Shown here piece by piece: positions 1-5,848 of a DNA stretch of 5,907 bases. The DNA lies in contig JAEXFF010000256.1 of assembly GCA_023400335.1 (NCBI GenBank), positions 1 through 5,907 on the forward strand. Reading direction: 5' to 3'. The first letter of the stretch is position 1, and every line of letters begins with the position of its first letter. This stretch comes from Bacteroidota bacterium. Its GTDB lineage: Bacteria > Bacteroidota > Bacteroidia > Bacteroidales > Marinifilaceae. The notes beneath the pieces were generated by a model that saw nothing but the letters and a program-made list of their open reading frames with translations, had not been told where the DNA came from and did not search any database. Both the position numbers and the translations under genes were made by a program.

Positions 1-1261
1 CCTCTTGTTCAGTGACACTCATATCCCTGAACTCTTCTTTTCCCGAACGGATCATACCGACAATCCCCACTACAGGATAACGATCTCCCCCGGCATATCC
101 CTCTGCCGCAAATTCATCCCACAACTCCTGTTCCCATTCCAATTTCTCCCGGGAATTCATAAGCTCCGGGTCGCGTCCGGGTTTCATCACCATCGAAACA
201 TTCATAGAATAATTCACTGCCATCTTTCCCGATTTTCCGGTCTTGGTCGTAACAACAATCACTCCTCCGGCAGCCCTGGAACCATAAATAGCCGCTGCTG
301 CCGCATCCTTCAGAATCGTTACATTCTCTATATCATTGGGATTGATACCGGCAACTCCATTGGTAAAAATATCGCTGAAATCTCCGGCCTTGATCTGTCC
401 TGTAGAAATAAGAGGAATATTTTTTTGCAAGGGAACCCCATCCACGACCCATAAAGGCTCTGCATTCCCCGTGATGGTATTAGTTCCCCTGATCCGTATT
501 TTGGCAGATTCTCCCGGACGTCCGGAGCGGGCTTGTACACTGACTCCGGCAATCTGTCCCTGCAACAGCTTATCCATCGTCGGCAAAGCTTTATTCTCAA
601 ACACTTTTTTATCCACAACAGCTACCGATCCGGTTGCCCTCCACTTGGCCGTCTGTGTATATCCGGTACTGACAATCACTTCCTCCAACTCGCTGATATG
701 CGGACGCATCACAACATTCAACTCATTCATCTGCGGAGAAATCTTAATCTCCTGAGTCTCCATTCCGATAAAGGAAATTTGCAGGACTTCAGTTTCTCCG
801 GGTAAATCCAGCGTAAAACTTCCGTCTATCGCCGTAGAAACCCCTATCAAAGTCCCTTTGATCAACACAGTAACCCCCGGTATAGGTTCTCCATTTTCAT
901 CTCTCACCGTCCCCCGGAGTGTCCGGAAACGAGGTTGTTCTACCCTATTTTCCTGAAGGATAATGATATTATCCTGAATCCTGAAATTCAATCCTGTTCC
1001 CTTCAACACCTTTTCCATCACTGTTTCCAGAGGTAAATTTTTTACTTCCAAAGTAATTCTACCCACATTTCTGGTAAACTTTTCGTTATACATAAAATTG
1101 TATCCCGACTGTTTTCTGATCTCTTCCAAAACCTTGACAAAAGGGACATCCGATACTTTCAGGGAAATCAGATCCTGTTGCTGTCCCAAAGCATATCCCG
1201 GGGACAAAACCACAAACATCAGCCATCCGCAGATAACCGCAACTCTATTTTTTTTACCCAT
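1..1261 (-). CDS. SusC/RagA-family TonB-dependent receptor with N-terminal STN signalling domain (partial, C-terminus beyond left edge)
   Basis: Outer-membrane active-transport receptor, energised by TonB, that usually works with a SusD-like lipoprotein. Only the first 420 codons are here, with no internal stop. Seen in the translation: a signal peptide (about residues 1-26, ending near GYALGQ); an STN domain (about 31-102, from LISLKVSDVPF to IIIL); a carboxypeptidase-regulatory-like beta domain (about 113-187, including GEPIPGVTVLIKGT); a TonB-box-like LEEVIVSTGY (192-201); and a plug domain (about 205-345) with the SusC hallmarks RIRGTNTI, WVVDGVPL, LKDAAAAAIYGSRA and GGVIVVTTK. The barrel is missing. 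The ATG at 1259-1261 is chosen because the signal peptide follows directly; an in-frame GTG eight codons upstream is less likely. STN domains mark receptors that signal through FecR-type partners, and such a gene lies just upstream. The substrate cannot be told from this part; a susD-like gene is expected to the left. Confidence 0.95.
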   Translation of the reverse strand, partial: MGKKNRVAVICGWLMFVVLSPGYALGQQQDLISLKVSDVPFVKVLEEIRKQSGYNFMYNEKFTRNVGRITLEVKNLPLETVMEKVLKGTGLNFRIQDNIIILQENRVEQPRFRTLRGTVRDENGEPIPGVTVLIKGTLIGVSTAIDGSFTLDLPGETEVLQISFIGMETQEIKISPQMNELNVVMRPHISELEEVIVSTGYTQTAKWRATGSVAVVDKKVFENKALPTMDKLLQGQIAGVSVQARSGRPGESAKIRIRGTNTITGNAEPLWVVDGVPLQKNIPLISTGQIKAGDFSDIFTNGVAGINPNDIENVTILKDAAAAAIYGSRAAGGVIVVTTKTGKSGKMAVNYSMNVSMVMKPGRDPELMNSREKLEWEQELWDEFAAEGYAGGDRYPVVGIVGMIRSGKEEFRDMSVTEQE

Positions 1262-1289
1262 TTTGAGAAAAATAAAATTATACACTTCT

Positions 1290-1304
1290 TTTCATTATAT
1301 TTGT
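1290..1304. repeat. Copy 1 of a 15-base direct repeat upstream of the receptor
   Basis: Plus-strand TTTCATTATATTTGT. It matches 1363-1377 at 14 of 15 positions, in the same orientation, with starts 73 bases apart. On the minus strand it lies about 30-43 bases before the receptor ATG. It contains TATATTTG, which fits the Bacteroidota -7 consensus TAnnTTTG on the plus strand. It could be a regulator or sigma recognition element for the receptor; function is unknown. Confidence 0.5.
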
Positions 1305-1362
1305 ATTATAGGATGCGGTTCGGCAAAATCAATCAAACAAGTTTGTTGTTTTTGCTCTCACC

Positions 1363-1377
1363 TTTCACTATATTTGT
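1363..1377. repeat. Copy 2 of the 15-base direct repeat
   Basis: Plus-strand TTTCACTATATTTGT, differing from copy 1 by one base. It also contains TATATTTG (1369-1376). Here a TTG (1346-1348) lies 20 bases upstream and a TTTG (1342-1345) lies 23 upstream, so this copy has the better claim to be a plus-strand promoter. Any such transcript would run into the hairpin at 1408-1448. Confidence 0.5.
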
Positions 1378-1382
1378 GGGAC

Positions 1383-1399
1383 ATGTTTGTATAAAACAT
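1383..1399. repeat. Short perfect inverted repeat (6-5-6)
   Basis: ATGTTT (1383-1388) and AAACAT (1394-1399) flank GTATA. The dyad lies between the hairpin and the direct repeats, far upstream of the receptor start. It could be an operator half-site pair or a weak RNA hairpin; at this length in AT-rich DNA chance is a fair explanation. Confidence 0.3.
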
Positions 1400-1407
1400 T
1401 TTGTGTT

Positions 1408-1448
1408 AAAGAGATTAGGAGAAAGGCCAAATTCACCCTAATCTCTTT
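1408..1448. terminator. Hairpin spanning the anti-sigma stop codon, probable bidirectional terminator
   Basis: AAAGAGATTAGG (1408-1419) is perfectly complementary to CCTAATCTCTTT (1437-1448), giving a 12-bp stem around a 17-base loop. The anti-sigma TAG stop (1440-1438) sits inside the stem. On the minus strand the stem is followed only by AACAC, so it ends in a short U3 and may be a leaky terminator or an mRNA 3'-end stabiliser. On the plus strand the tail reads TTTTCTTTG, somewhat better for intrinsic termination. It probably separates sigma/anti-sigma transcription from the receptor gene. Confidence 0.65.
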
Positions 1449-2598
1449 TCTTTGTGATATACACAGTCCTGTTCACTATTTTAAATTGAATATCCGTTGT
1501 CTGTGCGCTAATAGCCCCGAGCAATACTTCCAAAGATACGTTCCGGGAGATATCACCGGTATAAGCTTCTCCTTCAGCATCTTCCAGATTCATAAAATGC
1601 ACATCATAATACCTCGCCACCTGTTTCAAAATATCCGGCAAAGAAGTTTGTCTGAAACAGAACAAACCTTTTTTCCAGGCGACCAGTTGTTCTACCGATA
1701 CCTCCGACATCCTGACACATGCTCCCGGGCGGCGTACATCCAGTTCGGCAACCTGTCCGGGAGCCAGAATCAAAGTATTCTCCCTGCCACAGTCCATCTC
1801 CACAACGCCACTTTCCAAAGCCGTATAAACTTTGCCATTATCACCGAAAGTATTGATACAAAAAGAAGTACCCAATACTTTTACATTAAAATTTTCTGTT
1901 TGTACAATAAAAGGCTGACCAGAATTCTTGGTAACTTCAAAATAAGCCTCTCCGGTAAGAATTACTTTCCGGGCATTACCTGAGAAAACAAGCGGATAAG
2001 TGATTTTTGAATCTGAATTCAACCACACTTTTGTACCATCTGAAAATATCAGATGATAAAAAGCTCCTTTGGGAATAATCAAAGTATTGGTCTCTTCAGA
2101 ATTCCGCTTTACAGAATCACTACAATATTCCAACTGCCCGTTATGCAGAATGACTTTTCCTTCGATTTCGCGTACATCTACATTTTCACAGTCCGAAAGG
2201 TCCAGGATTCTCCCTGAAGAGAGCACCAACCGTACAGCTTCCGGAACCGTTGCTGCAATTTCCGGCTGAGGAAAAAGACGGGCTTGCCGGTAAAACAACC
2301 AACCCGTTCCCAACAATAAACATATTCCGGCAGCAACAACACCGACTCTCCACCAGATATAAGTACGCCAGGCCGTCCGTTTCTGAAAATTTTTCCATTG
2401 ACGGTCTATGTCTATCTTTTCATAACGGTCAGCTAACCCCTCCGGGTCAATATGCTGTAGATTTTTAAATGCTGATTTATCACGTGGATTCTCCTTCAGC
2501 CATGCTTCTAACTGCTCTGCTTCTCTCCCGTTTAACCCCCAAAGCCGGCGCTTGCAAATCAGACGGGCCAGCTCAATGTATTTCTGAATAGTTTCCAT
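1438..2598 (-). CDS. FecR-family anti-sigma factor (single-pass inner-membrane regulator)
   Basis: Inner-membrane protein of 386 residues, a usual length for Bacteroidota FecR proteins. It holds or activates its ECF sigma factor in response to the STN domain of a TonB receptor. Visible parts: a cytoplasmic N-terminal region (1-80) with the helical, charged character of the sigma-binding domain; one membrane segment (about 83-103, GVVAAGICLLLGTGWLF); the periplasmic FecR domain (about 172-270) with the typical IPKGAFYHLIFSDGTKVWLN, TGEAYFEV and VLGTSF motifs; and a DUF4974-like C-terminal segment (about 314-383) resembling a secretin/STN fold. G243-T244 in VLGTSF resembles the Gly-Thr bond at which some Pseudomonas FecR-type proteins (FoxR) cleave themselves; cleavage here is inference. 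The ATG at 2598 has AGGA a few bases upstream. The gene follows the sigma gene by 50 bases and its stop lies in a hairpin. Confidence 0.95.
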   Translation of the reverse strand: METIQKYIELARLICKRRLWGLNGREAEQLEAWLKENPRDKSAFKNLQHIDPEGLADRYEKIDIDRQWKNFQKRTAWRTYIWWRVGVVAAGICLLLGTGWLFYRQARLFPQPEIAATVPEAVRLVLSSGRILDLSDCENVDVREIEGKVILHNGQLEYCSDSVKRNSEETNTLIIPKGAFYHLIFSDGTKVWLNSDSKITYPLVFSGNARKVILTGEAYFEVTKNSGQPFIVQTENFNVKVLGTSFCINTFGDNGKVYTALESGVVEMDCGRENTLILAPGQVAELDVRRPGACVRMSEVSVEQLVAWKKGLFCFRQTSLPDILKQVARYYDVHFMNLEDAEGEAYTGDISRNVSLEVLLGAISAQTTDIQFKIVNRTVYITKKRD

Positions 2599-2648
2599 TT
2601 ATTCCTGTTTTATACCATAAAAACAATTCAGAAAAAAAAAGGTATGAG

Positions 2649-3227
2649 CTAAAATTGATTTTTTTTCACACTATTTACACAAACAAGCAAAATAAAAGAA
2701 ACAGAATGTGCTAATATTTTTCTCAATTCCTTGTAAGCCATCATTTTATGAGATTTCACCGTAATAACACTAATCCCCATTTCTTCAGCTATTTCTTTAT
2801 TTTTTTTCCCTCCAAGATGTAATTTTATGACAGTCTGACATTGCGGAGTCAAACACCGGATGGCCTCATAAAGGACATAATGTGCTTCTTCATCCAATAC
2901 GGAGCTGAACATATACTCTTCTGATTCCAGCTCTTTCAAATATTTCTGTGAATATTGTTCTCTGATTTTATGGTGTTTTAAGTAATTGAGCGCTTTGTTA
3001 CGGATAGTTTTATAGATAAAAGCATGCAGCATTATCGGAGAATCGTACTGATTACTACCCGACTCCCATACAGAAATAAATGTTTCCTGAACCAGATCTT
3101 CACAAATATAGCTGTCTTCAACAAAACGAACAGTAAAAGCATAAAACTTGGAGAAATTCTCCTTGAAAAACTTTTCAAAAGACAGAATTTCTCCGGTACC
3201 AAACCTTATCTGTTTATCTTTATTCAA
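2649..3227 (-). CDS. ECF-type RNA polymerase sigma-70 factor (FecI-like), non-ATG start
   Basis: Extracytoplasmic-function sigma factor, here 192 residues. Sigma region 2 covers about residues 16-85, with the core-binding signature CEDLVQETFISVWE (42-55). Region 4 covers about 122-172, with LTPQCQTVIKLHLGG and the helix-turn-helix KEIAEEMGISVITVKSH. A hydrophobic tail (FILLVCV) follows, common in Bacteroidota ECF factors. No ATG exists before region 2. The frame is open upstream to a TTG at 3254 and a GTG at 3233. I prefer TTG at 3227 because GGGAGG (3238-3233) lies five bases before it and the product starts MNKDKQIRFG, a normal ECF N-terminus. The gene overlaps the 3' end of the peptidase gene by 8 bases, so translation is probably coupled. 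The next gene encodes its likely FecR partner. Identification is firm; the exact start is not. Confidence 0.93.
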   Translation of the reverse strand: MNKDKQIRFGTGEILSFEKFFKENFSKFYAFTVRFVEDSYICEDLVQETFISVWESGSNQYDSPIMLHAFIYKTIRNKALNYLKHHKIREQYSQKYLKELESEEYMFSSVLDEEAHYVLYEAIRCLTPQCQTVIKLHLGGKKNKEIAEEMGISVITVKSHKMMAYKELRKILAHSVSFILLVCVNSVKKNQF

Positions 3228-5487
3228 TGGCACCTCCCAAAAGATGTTCTGCAAAATAATGCCGTAATAAATTAAAATAATACGGGGAATCTATACTGTG
3301 GTCAGCTCCCGGAATAACCATCATATCAAACAATTTATCCGCCTTGATCAAAGCATTTGCCAGACGGAAGGTATTCGCAGGATGTACATTAATATCCATA
3401 TCCCCTGTCACCAGCAATAATTTTCCCTTTAAATTCGCTGCCAATTCCATTATTGTAGGAATCTTCGATTCAAAAATATATTTTTTTATACCATCTGCAT
3501 CTTTTTTGACCTTCATTTTTACTCCATGATACATCTCTCCCCACCATTTGGTATAAATATTATTGTCATAGTTACCGGAAGCAGCCACAGCCACCTTGAA
3601 AAAGTCGGGATAAGTCAGGATTGCTGCTGCTGCCATCATCCCACCTCCCGAATGTCCGTATATTCCCACCCGATCCCGGTCAATATAAGCATAACGGTCG
3701 GCCAGTTGCTCAATGGCAAATTTGCAATCGGCCAAAGGATAATCCCGCAAATTACCATAACCGAAATTATAGAAATTTTTCCCCCGGAACATAGAACCTC
3801 CCCGGTATCCGATATGGATCACAATAAGCCCCAATTGTGCCAGAGCCTGATTTCCATTATCATCCATAGAAAAAGCCTGGGGTACCTGATCCTCCTGAGG
3901 CCCAGGATAAACATAAACAACCAAGGGATATTTGCGGGTAGAATCCATGTCAAAGGGGGTATACATCACGCCATACAAATCAGTTATTCCGTCAGCTGAT
4001 TTTACCGCTATTTTTTGCGGTTCCCGCCAACCGGTGCTATACAATAAACTCAGATCCGCTTTTTCAAGCGGTAAAATCTCCTTCCCTTTCATATCGCGGA
4101 CAACCGATACCGGCGCCATATCCACTCTGGAATAAACATCCAACAAATAATTTCCCTGTTTGGACAATTCGATAGAATGATATCCATTCCCCGGAGTCAG
4201 CAAAGTCAGGCCGGAACCATCGAAATTTACCCGATAGAAAAAACGATAGGCGGGGTCCATCCCTTTTTCACGTCCATACCCTTCAAAAATAAAACGACGT
4301 TTCAGTTTATCCAAATGGGAAATCCTGCAGGCGGTAAAAGTACCGGAAGTAATGGTATTTTTCAATTTTCCATATTTATCATACAGATAATATTGCCCCC
4401 AACCGGTACGTTCCGACCACCAGATAATATCTTCCCCACCGTTCAGAATCCGGCAATCAAACAATTGTTCGGTAAAATAAGGCATGGAAGTTTCGCTGAT
4501 CACTTCAAAAACGTCTCCCGTACGGGTATCCACCCGGCATAAATCCATTTTATCACAAGTCCTGCTTTTACGGGTAAAATAAAGATCCTCCGGACAATTT
4601 TCCAAATCAGATGCAACAATCCGAACCTCCTGATCGGGGTATTTATCAATATTCACAACAATATGTTGGCAGGTTTCCGGATAAAACAAATGCAGATCGT
4701 AGGTAAAAACATATTTTTCACCCGGCATAGGGAATTTATAAGTACGCAATTTAGGACGTGGTTCGGCCAGATTATCAACTACCCAGCAATTTTCAACCTT
4801 ACGCCTGTCCTGACGTAAGCAGTAAAACACCTTAGAATTTCCAGCCCACACAATATTGGGAGTTGTATTTTTATCCGAATCGCTGTCCTTCTGATTACTA
4901 TAGGAATAATACTTCTCTCCATCTGTGGTCAACTGTACCGGAACCGTATCCTGCCTGTTCAGCAGATACAGATTGTGCCGGTAAGCATATATACTGTAAC
5001 TACTGTCAGGGGAAAACTTTAACCAATAAGGGGATGCCGGAGGATAAAAACGGCAGGCTTGTTCAGGGTCCAGTTTTTTCAGCTCCCGGGTTCTGATATT
5101 GTAATGAAAATCCAGTCCTCCCTTGGAAAAAGAAAAACAATACGGATCCCCCTCATCAAATTTCAGCCCTCCCAATCGGAAATCTTTGATATTAAATGAT
5201 ATCCCCGTAGCTTGGGTTAATTTACCGATCATATCTTCCATGTCAAACATTTCCAGTTTTTTTTTACGGACCGGATCGACCAGATAGTATTTAGCACCTC
5301 CGGGCGTAATATAATTATACCAAAACATATCTGTCCCGGATATCCAGGAAGGAAATACACTCAAAGAGTGATAATACTTCTTCAGATTTTCTTCCGAATA
5401 CTTGTAACAATTTTTTAAATCTGCTTTCTGTGCATAAGAAAAAAAAGCACAACAGAAAAAAGCGAAAAAAAGGATCTTTTTCATCAT
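3220..5487 (-). CDS. Secreted S9-family serine peptidase (dipeptidyl peptidase IV fold)
   Basis: Exported prolyl-oligopeptidase-family peptidase of 755 residues that should release short peptides from oligopeptides in the periplasm or at the cell surface. A signal peptide is plain (MMKKILFFAFFCCAFFSYA, cleavage likely before Gln20). The middle is a DPP IV-type beta-propeller (roughly 90-460), including DGEKYYSYSNQ, NLAEPRP and WWSERTGWGQYYLYD (356-370). The alpha/beta-hydrolase domain follows (about 510-750): YVYPGP (Tyr527, matching the DPP IV oxyanion tyrosine), GHSGGG (nucleophile Ser613), GDMDINVHP (Asp698) and GADHS (His730). The triad is complete and the length is normal. The propeller lacks an obvious Glu-Glu pair of the kind that binds the free N-terminus in true DPP IV, so dipeptidyl specificity is uncertain. 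An ATG at 5523 would add 12 residues; 5487 (or 5484) is preferred because the signal peptide begins there. The stop overlaps the sigma gene. Confidence 0.93.
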   Translation of the reverse strand: MMKKILFFAFFCCAFFSYAQKADLKNCYKYSEENLKKYYHSLSVFPSWISGTDMFWYNYITPGGAKYYLVDPVRKKKLEMFDMEDMIGKLTQATGISFNIKDFRLGGLKFDEGDPYCFSFSKGGLDFHYNIRTRELKKLDPEQACRFYPPASPYWLKFSPDSSYSIYAYRHNLYLLNRQDTVPVQLTTDGEKYYSYSNQKDSDSDKNTTPNIVWAGNSKVFYCLRQDRRKVENCWVVDNLAEPRPKLRTYKFPMPGEKYVFTYDLHLFYPETCQHIVVNIDKYPDQEVRIVASDLENCPEDLYFTRKSRTCDKMDLCRVDTRTGDVFEVISETSMPYFTEQLFDCRILNGGEDIIWWSERTGWGQYYLYDKYGKLKNTITSGTFTACRISHLDKLKRRFIFEGYGREKGMDPAYRFFYRVNFDGSGLTLLTPGNGYHSIELSKQGNYLLDVYSRVDMAPVSVVRDMKGKEILPLEKADLSLLYSTGWREPQKIAVKSADGITDLYGVMYTPFDMDSTRKYPLVVYVYPGPQEDQVPQAFSMDDNGNQALAQLGLIVIHIGYRGGSMFRGKNFYNFGYGNLRDYPLADCKFAIEQLADRYAYIDRDRVGIYGHSGGGMMAAAAILTYPDFFKVAVAASGNYDNNIYTKWWGEMYHGVKMKVKKDADGIKKYIFESKIPTIMELAANLKGKLLLVTGDMDINVHPANTFRLANALIKADKLFDMMVIPGADHSIDSPYYFNLLRHYFAEHLLGGAIE
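3233..3238 (-). promoter_or_regulatory. Shine-Dalgarno-like site for the sigma factor gene, inside the peptidase gene
   Basis: GGGAGG on the minus strand, five bases ahead of the TTG at 3227. Strong Shine-Dalgarno matches are not the norm in Bacteroidota, so this one helps decide the start. It lies within the last codons of the peptidase (Gly-Gly), so a conserved Gly-Gly could also explain it. Confidence 0.45.
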
Positions 5488-5563
5488 GTTTACATTTTGC
5501 GTTCTACTTATTATCATATACACATACTTTCATAAAGGCCAATAAATAAAAGTACATGGTGAC

Positions 5564-5571
5564 CAAAAGTA
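5564..5571 (-). promoter_or_regulatory. Putative -7 box for the peptidase-sigma-anti-sigma transcript
   Basis: Minus-strand TACTTTTG fits the Bacteroidota housekeeping -7 consensus TAnnTTTG and would give a leader of about 70 bases before the ATG at 5487. No convincing TTTG lies 19-21 bases upstream, so this is a half-match only. Confidence 0.4.
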
Positions 5572-5634
5572 GTAATCTTTATTTATTCTTTTTATAATTT
5601 GGACAAAATTAACAGGATAAAGTGCCTAAAATAC

Positions 5635-5642
5635 TATCTTTG
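5635..5642 (+). promoter_or_regulatory. Putative -7 box for the cobalamin riboswitch transcript
   Basis: TATCTTTG fits TAnnTTTG exactly and ends seven bases before the first base of the riboswitch closing stem at 5650, so transcription would start just at the aptamer. That placement supports it. A -33 TTTG at the usual distance is not evident. Confidence 0.6.
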
Positions 5643-5649
5643 TAGCAGC

Positions 5650-5810
5650 ATCGGTATCCCCGCATGGGAATTTGGGAATTCGGTGAAAACCCGAAGCTGT
5701 CCCCGCAGCTGTAAAGTCATTACTGTCATTTTGCAGGTCTTTTCAATGATCCACTGAAACCCGGGCGTTTTGGGAAGGAGAAAAGATGACAAGCCAGAAA
5801 ACCTGCCGAT
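5650..5810 (+). promoter_or_regulatory. Cobalamin (adenosylcobalamin-type) riboswitch
   Basis: An RNA aptamer that binds a B12 cofactor and lowers expression of the gene downstream when B12 is plentiful. Seen in order: the 5' closing strand ATCGGTA (5650-5656); the conserved core CGGTGAAAACCCG (5681-5693); GCTGTCCCCGCAGCTGTAAA (5696-5715), the hallmark internal element; CCACTG (5751-5756); GGGAAGG (5772-5778); and the B12 box AGCCAGAAAACCTGCC (5792-5807). The 3' strand TGCCGAT (5804-5810) pairs with the 5' strand over seven bases, one a G-U pair. The expression platform (5811-5848) has no strong terminator hairpin but contains the ribosome-binding site, so control of translation is more likely. 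The 361-base gap between the two divergent genes (5488-5848) holds this element, the two promoter boxes and nothing else recognised. Confidence 0.96.
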
Positions 5811-5835
5811 CATAGCTAATAAACAAATTTCTTTC

Positions 5836-5840
5836 GGAGG
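5836..5840 (+). promoter_or_regulatory. Ribosome-binding site of the B12-controlled gene
   Basis: GGAGG with an eight-base spacer to the ATG at 5849. The flanks CTTTC and GAAAAG can form a small hairpin that exposes GGAG in its loop, a plausible surface for sequestration by the riboswitch, though the stem is weak. Confidence 0.7.
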
Positions 5841-5848
5841 AAAAGAGC

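Larger units (their letters stand above)
1262..1407 (-). promoter_or_regulatory. Intergenic promoter region of the TonB receptor, probable target of the neighbouring ECF sigma factor
   Basis: Gene-free stretch between the hairpin after the anti-sigma gene and the receptor ATG. Because the hairpin separates the two genes, the receptor probably has its own promoter here. Read on the minus strand, it holds a TATAAT at about 1310-1305 and another TATAAT closer to the start. It also holds two near-identical 15-base elements (separate entries) and an inverted repeat ATGTTT-N5-AAACAT at 1383-1399. No box can be assigned to the ECF factor with confidence, since Bacteroidota ECF promoter consensus sequences are poorly fixed. 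The role is inferred from gene order. Confidence 0.4.

Noticed and set aside
5..755. Plus-strand open frames opposite the receptor gene
   Set aside because: They are antisense frames. The minus strand encodes a continuous SusC-type protein with recognisable motifs, while the plus-strand translations show no domain or signal peptide.
1334..1345. CAAAC-AA-GTTTG as an operator
   Set aside because: The arms are only five bases in an AT-rich intergenic region, the flanks do not extend the symmetry, and there is no second copy.
1387..1983. Plus-strand 198-codon open frame opposite the anti-sigma gene
   Set aside because: It is antisense to clear FecR-domain coding sequence, its composition is rich in Phe, Ile and Ser as expected for a shadow frame, and it has no ribosome-binding site.
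2632..2670. A-run followed by T-run after the sigma gene as an intrinsic terminator
   Set aside because: There is no GC-containing stem; the only pairing is between the A and T runs. The fecR gene follows 50 bases on and should be in the same operon.
3215..3254. Programmed frameshift fusing peptidase and sigma factor
   Set aside because: No slippery heptamer is present in the overlap. The peptidase ends at a normal C-terminus, and the sigma factor has its own Shine-Dalgarno-like site and start codon.
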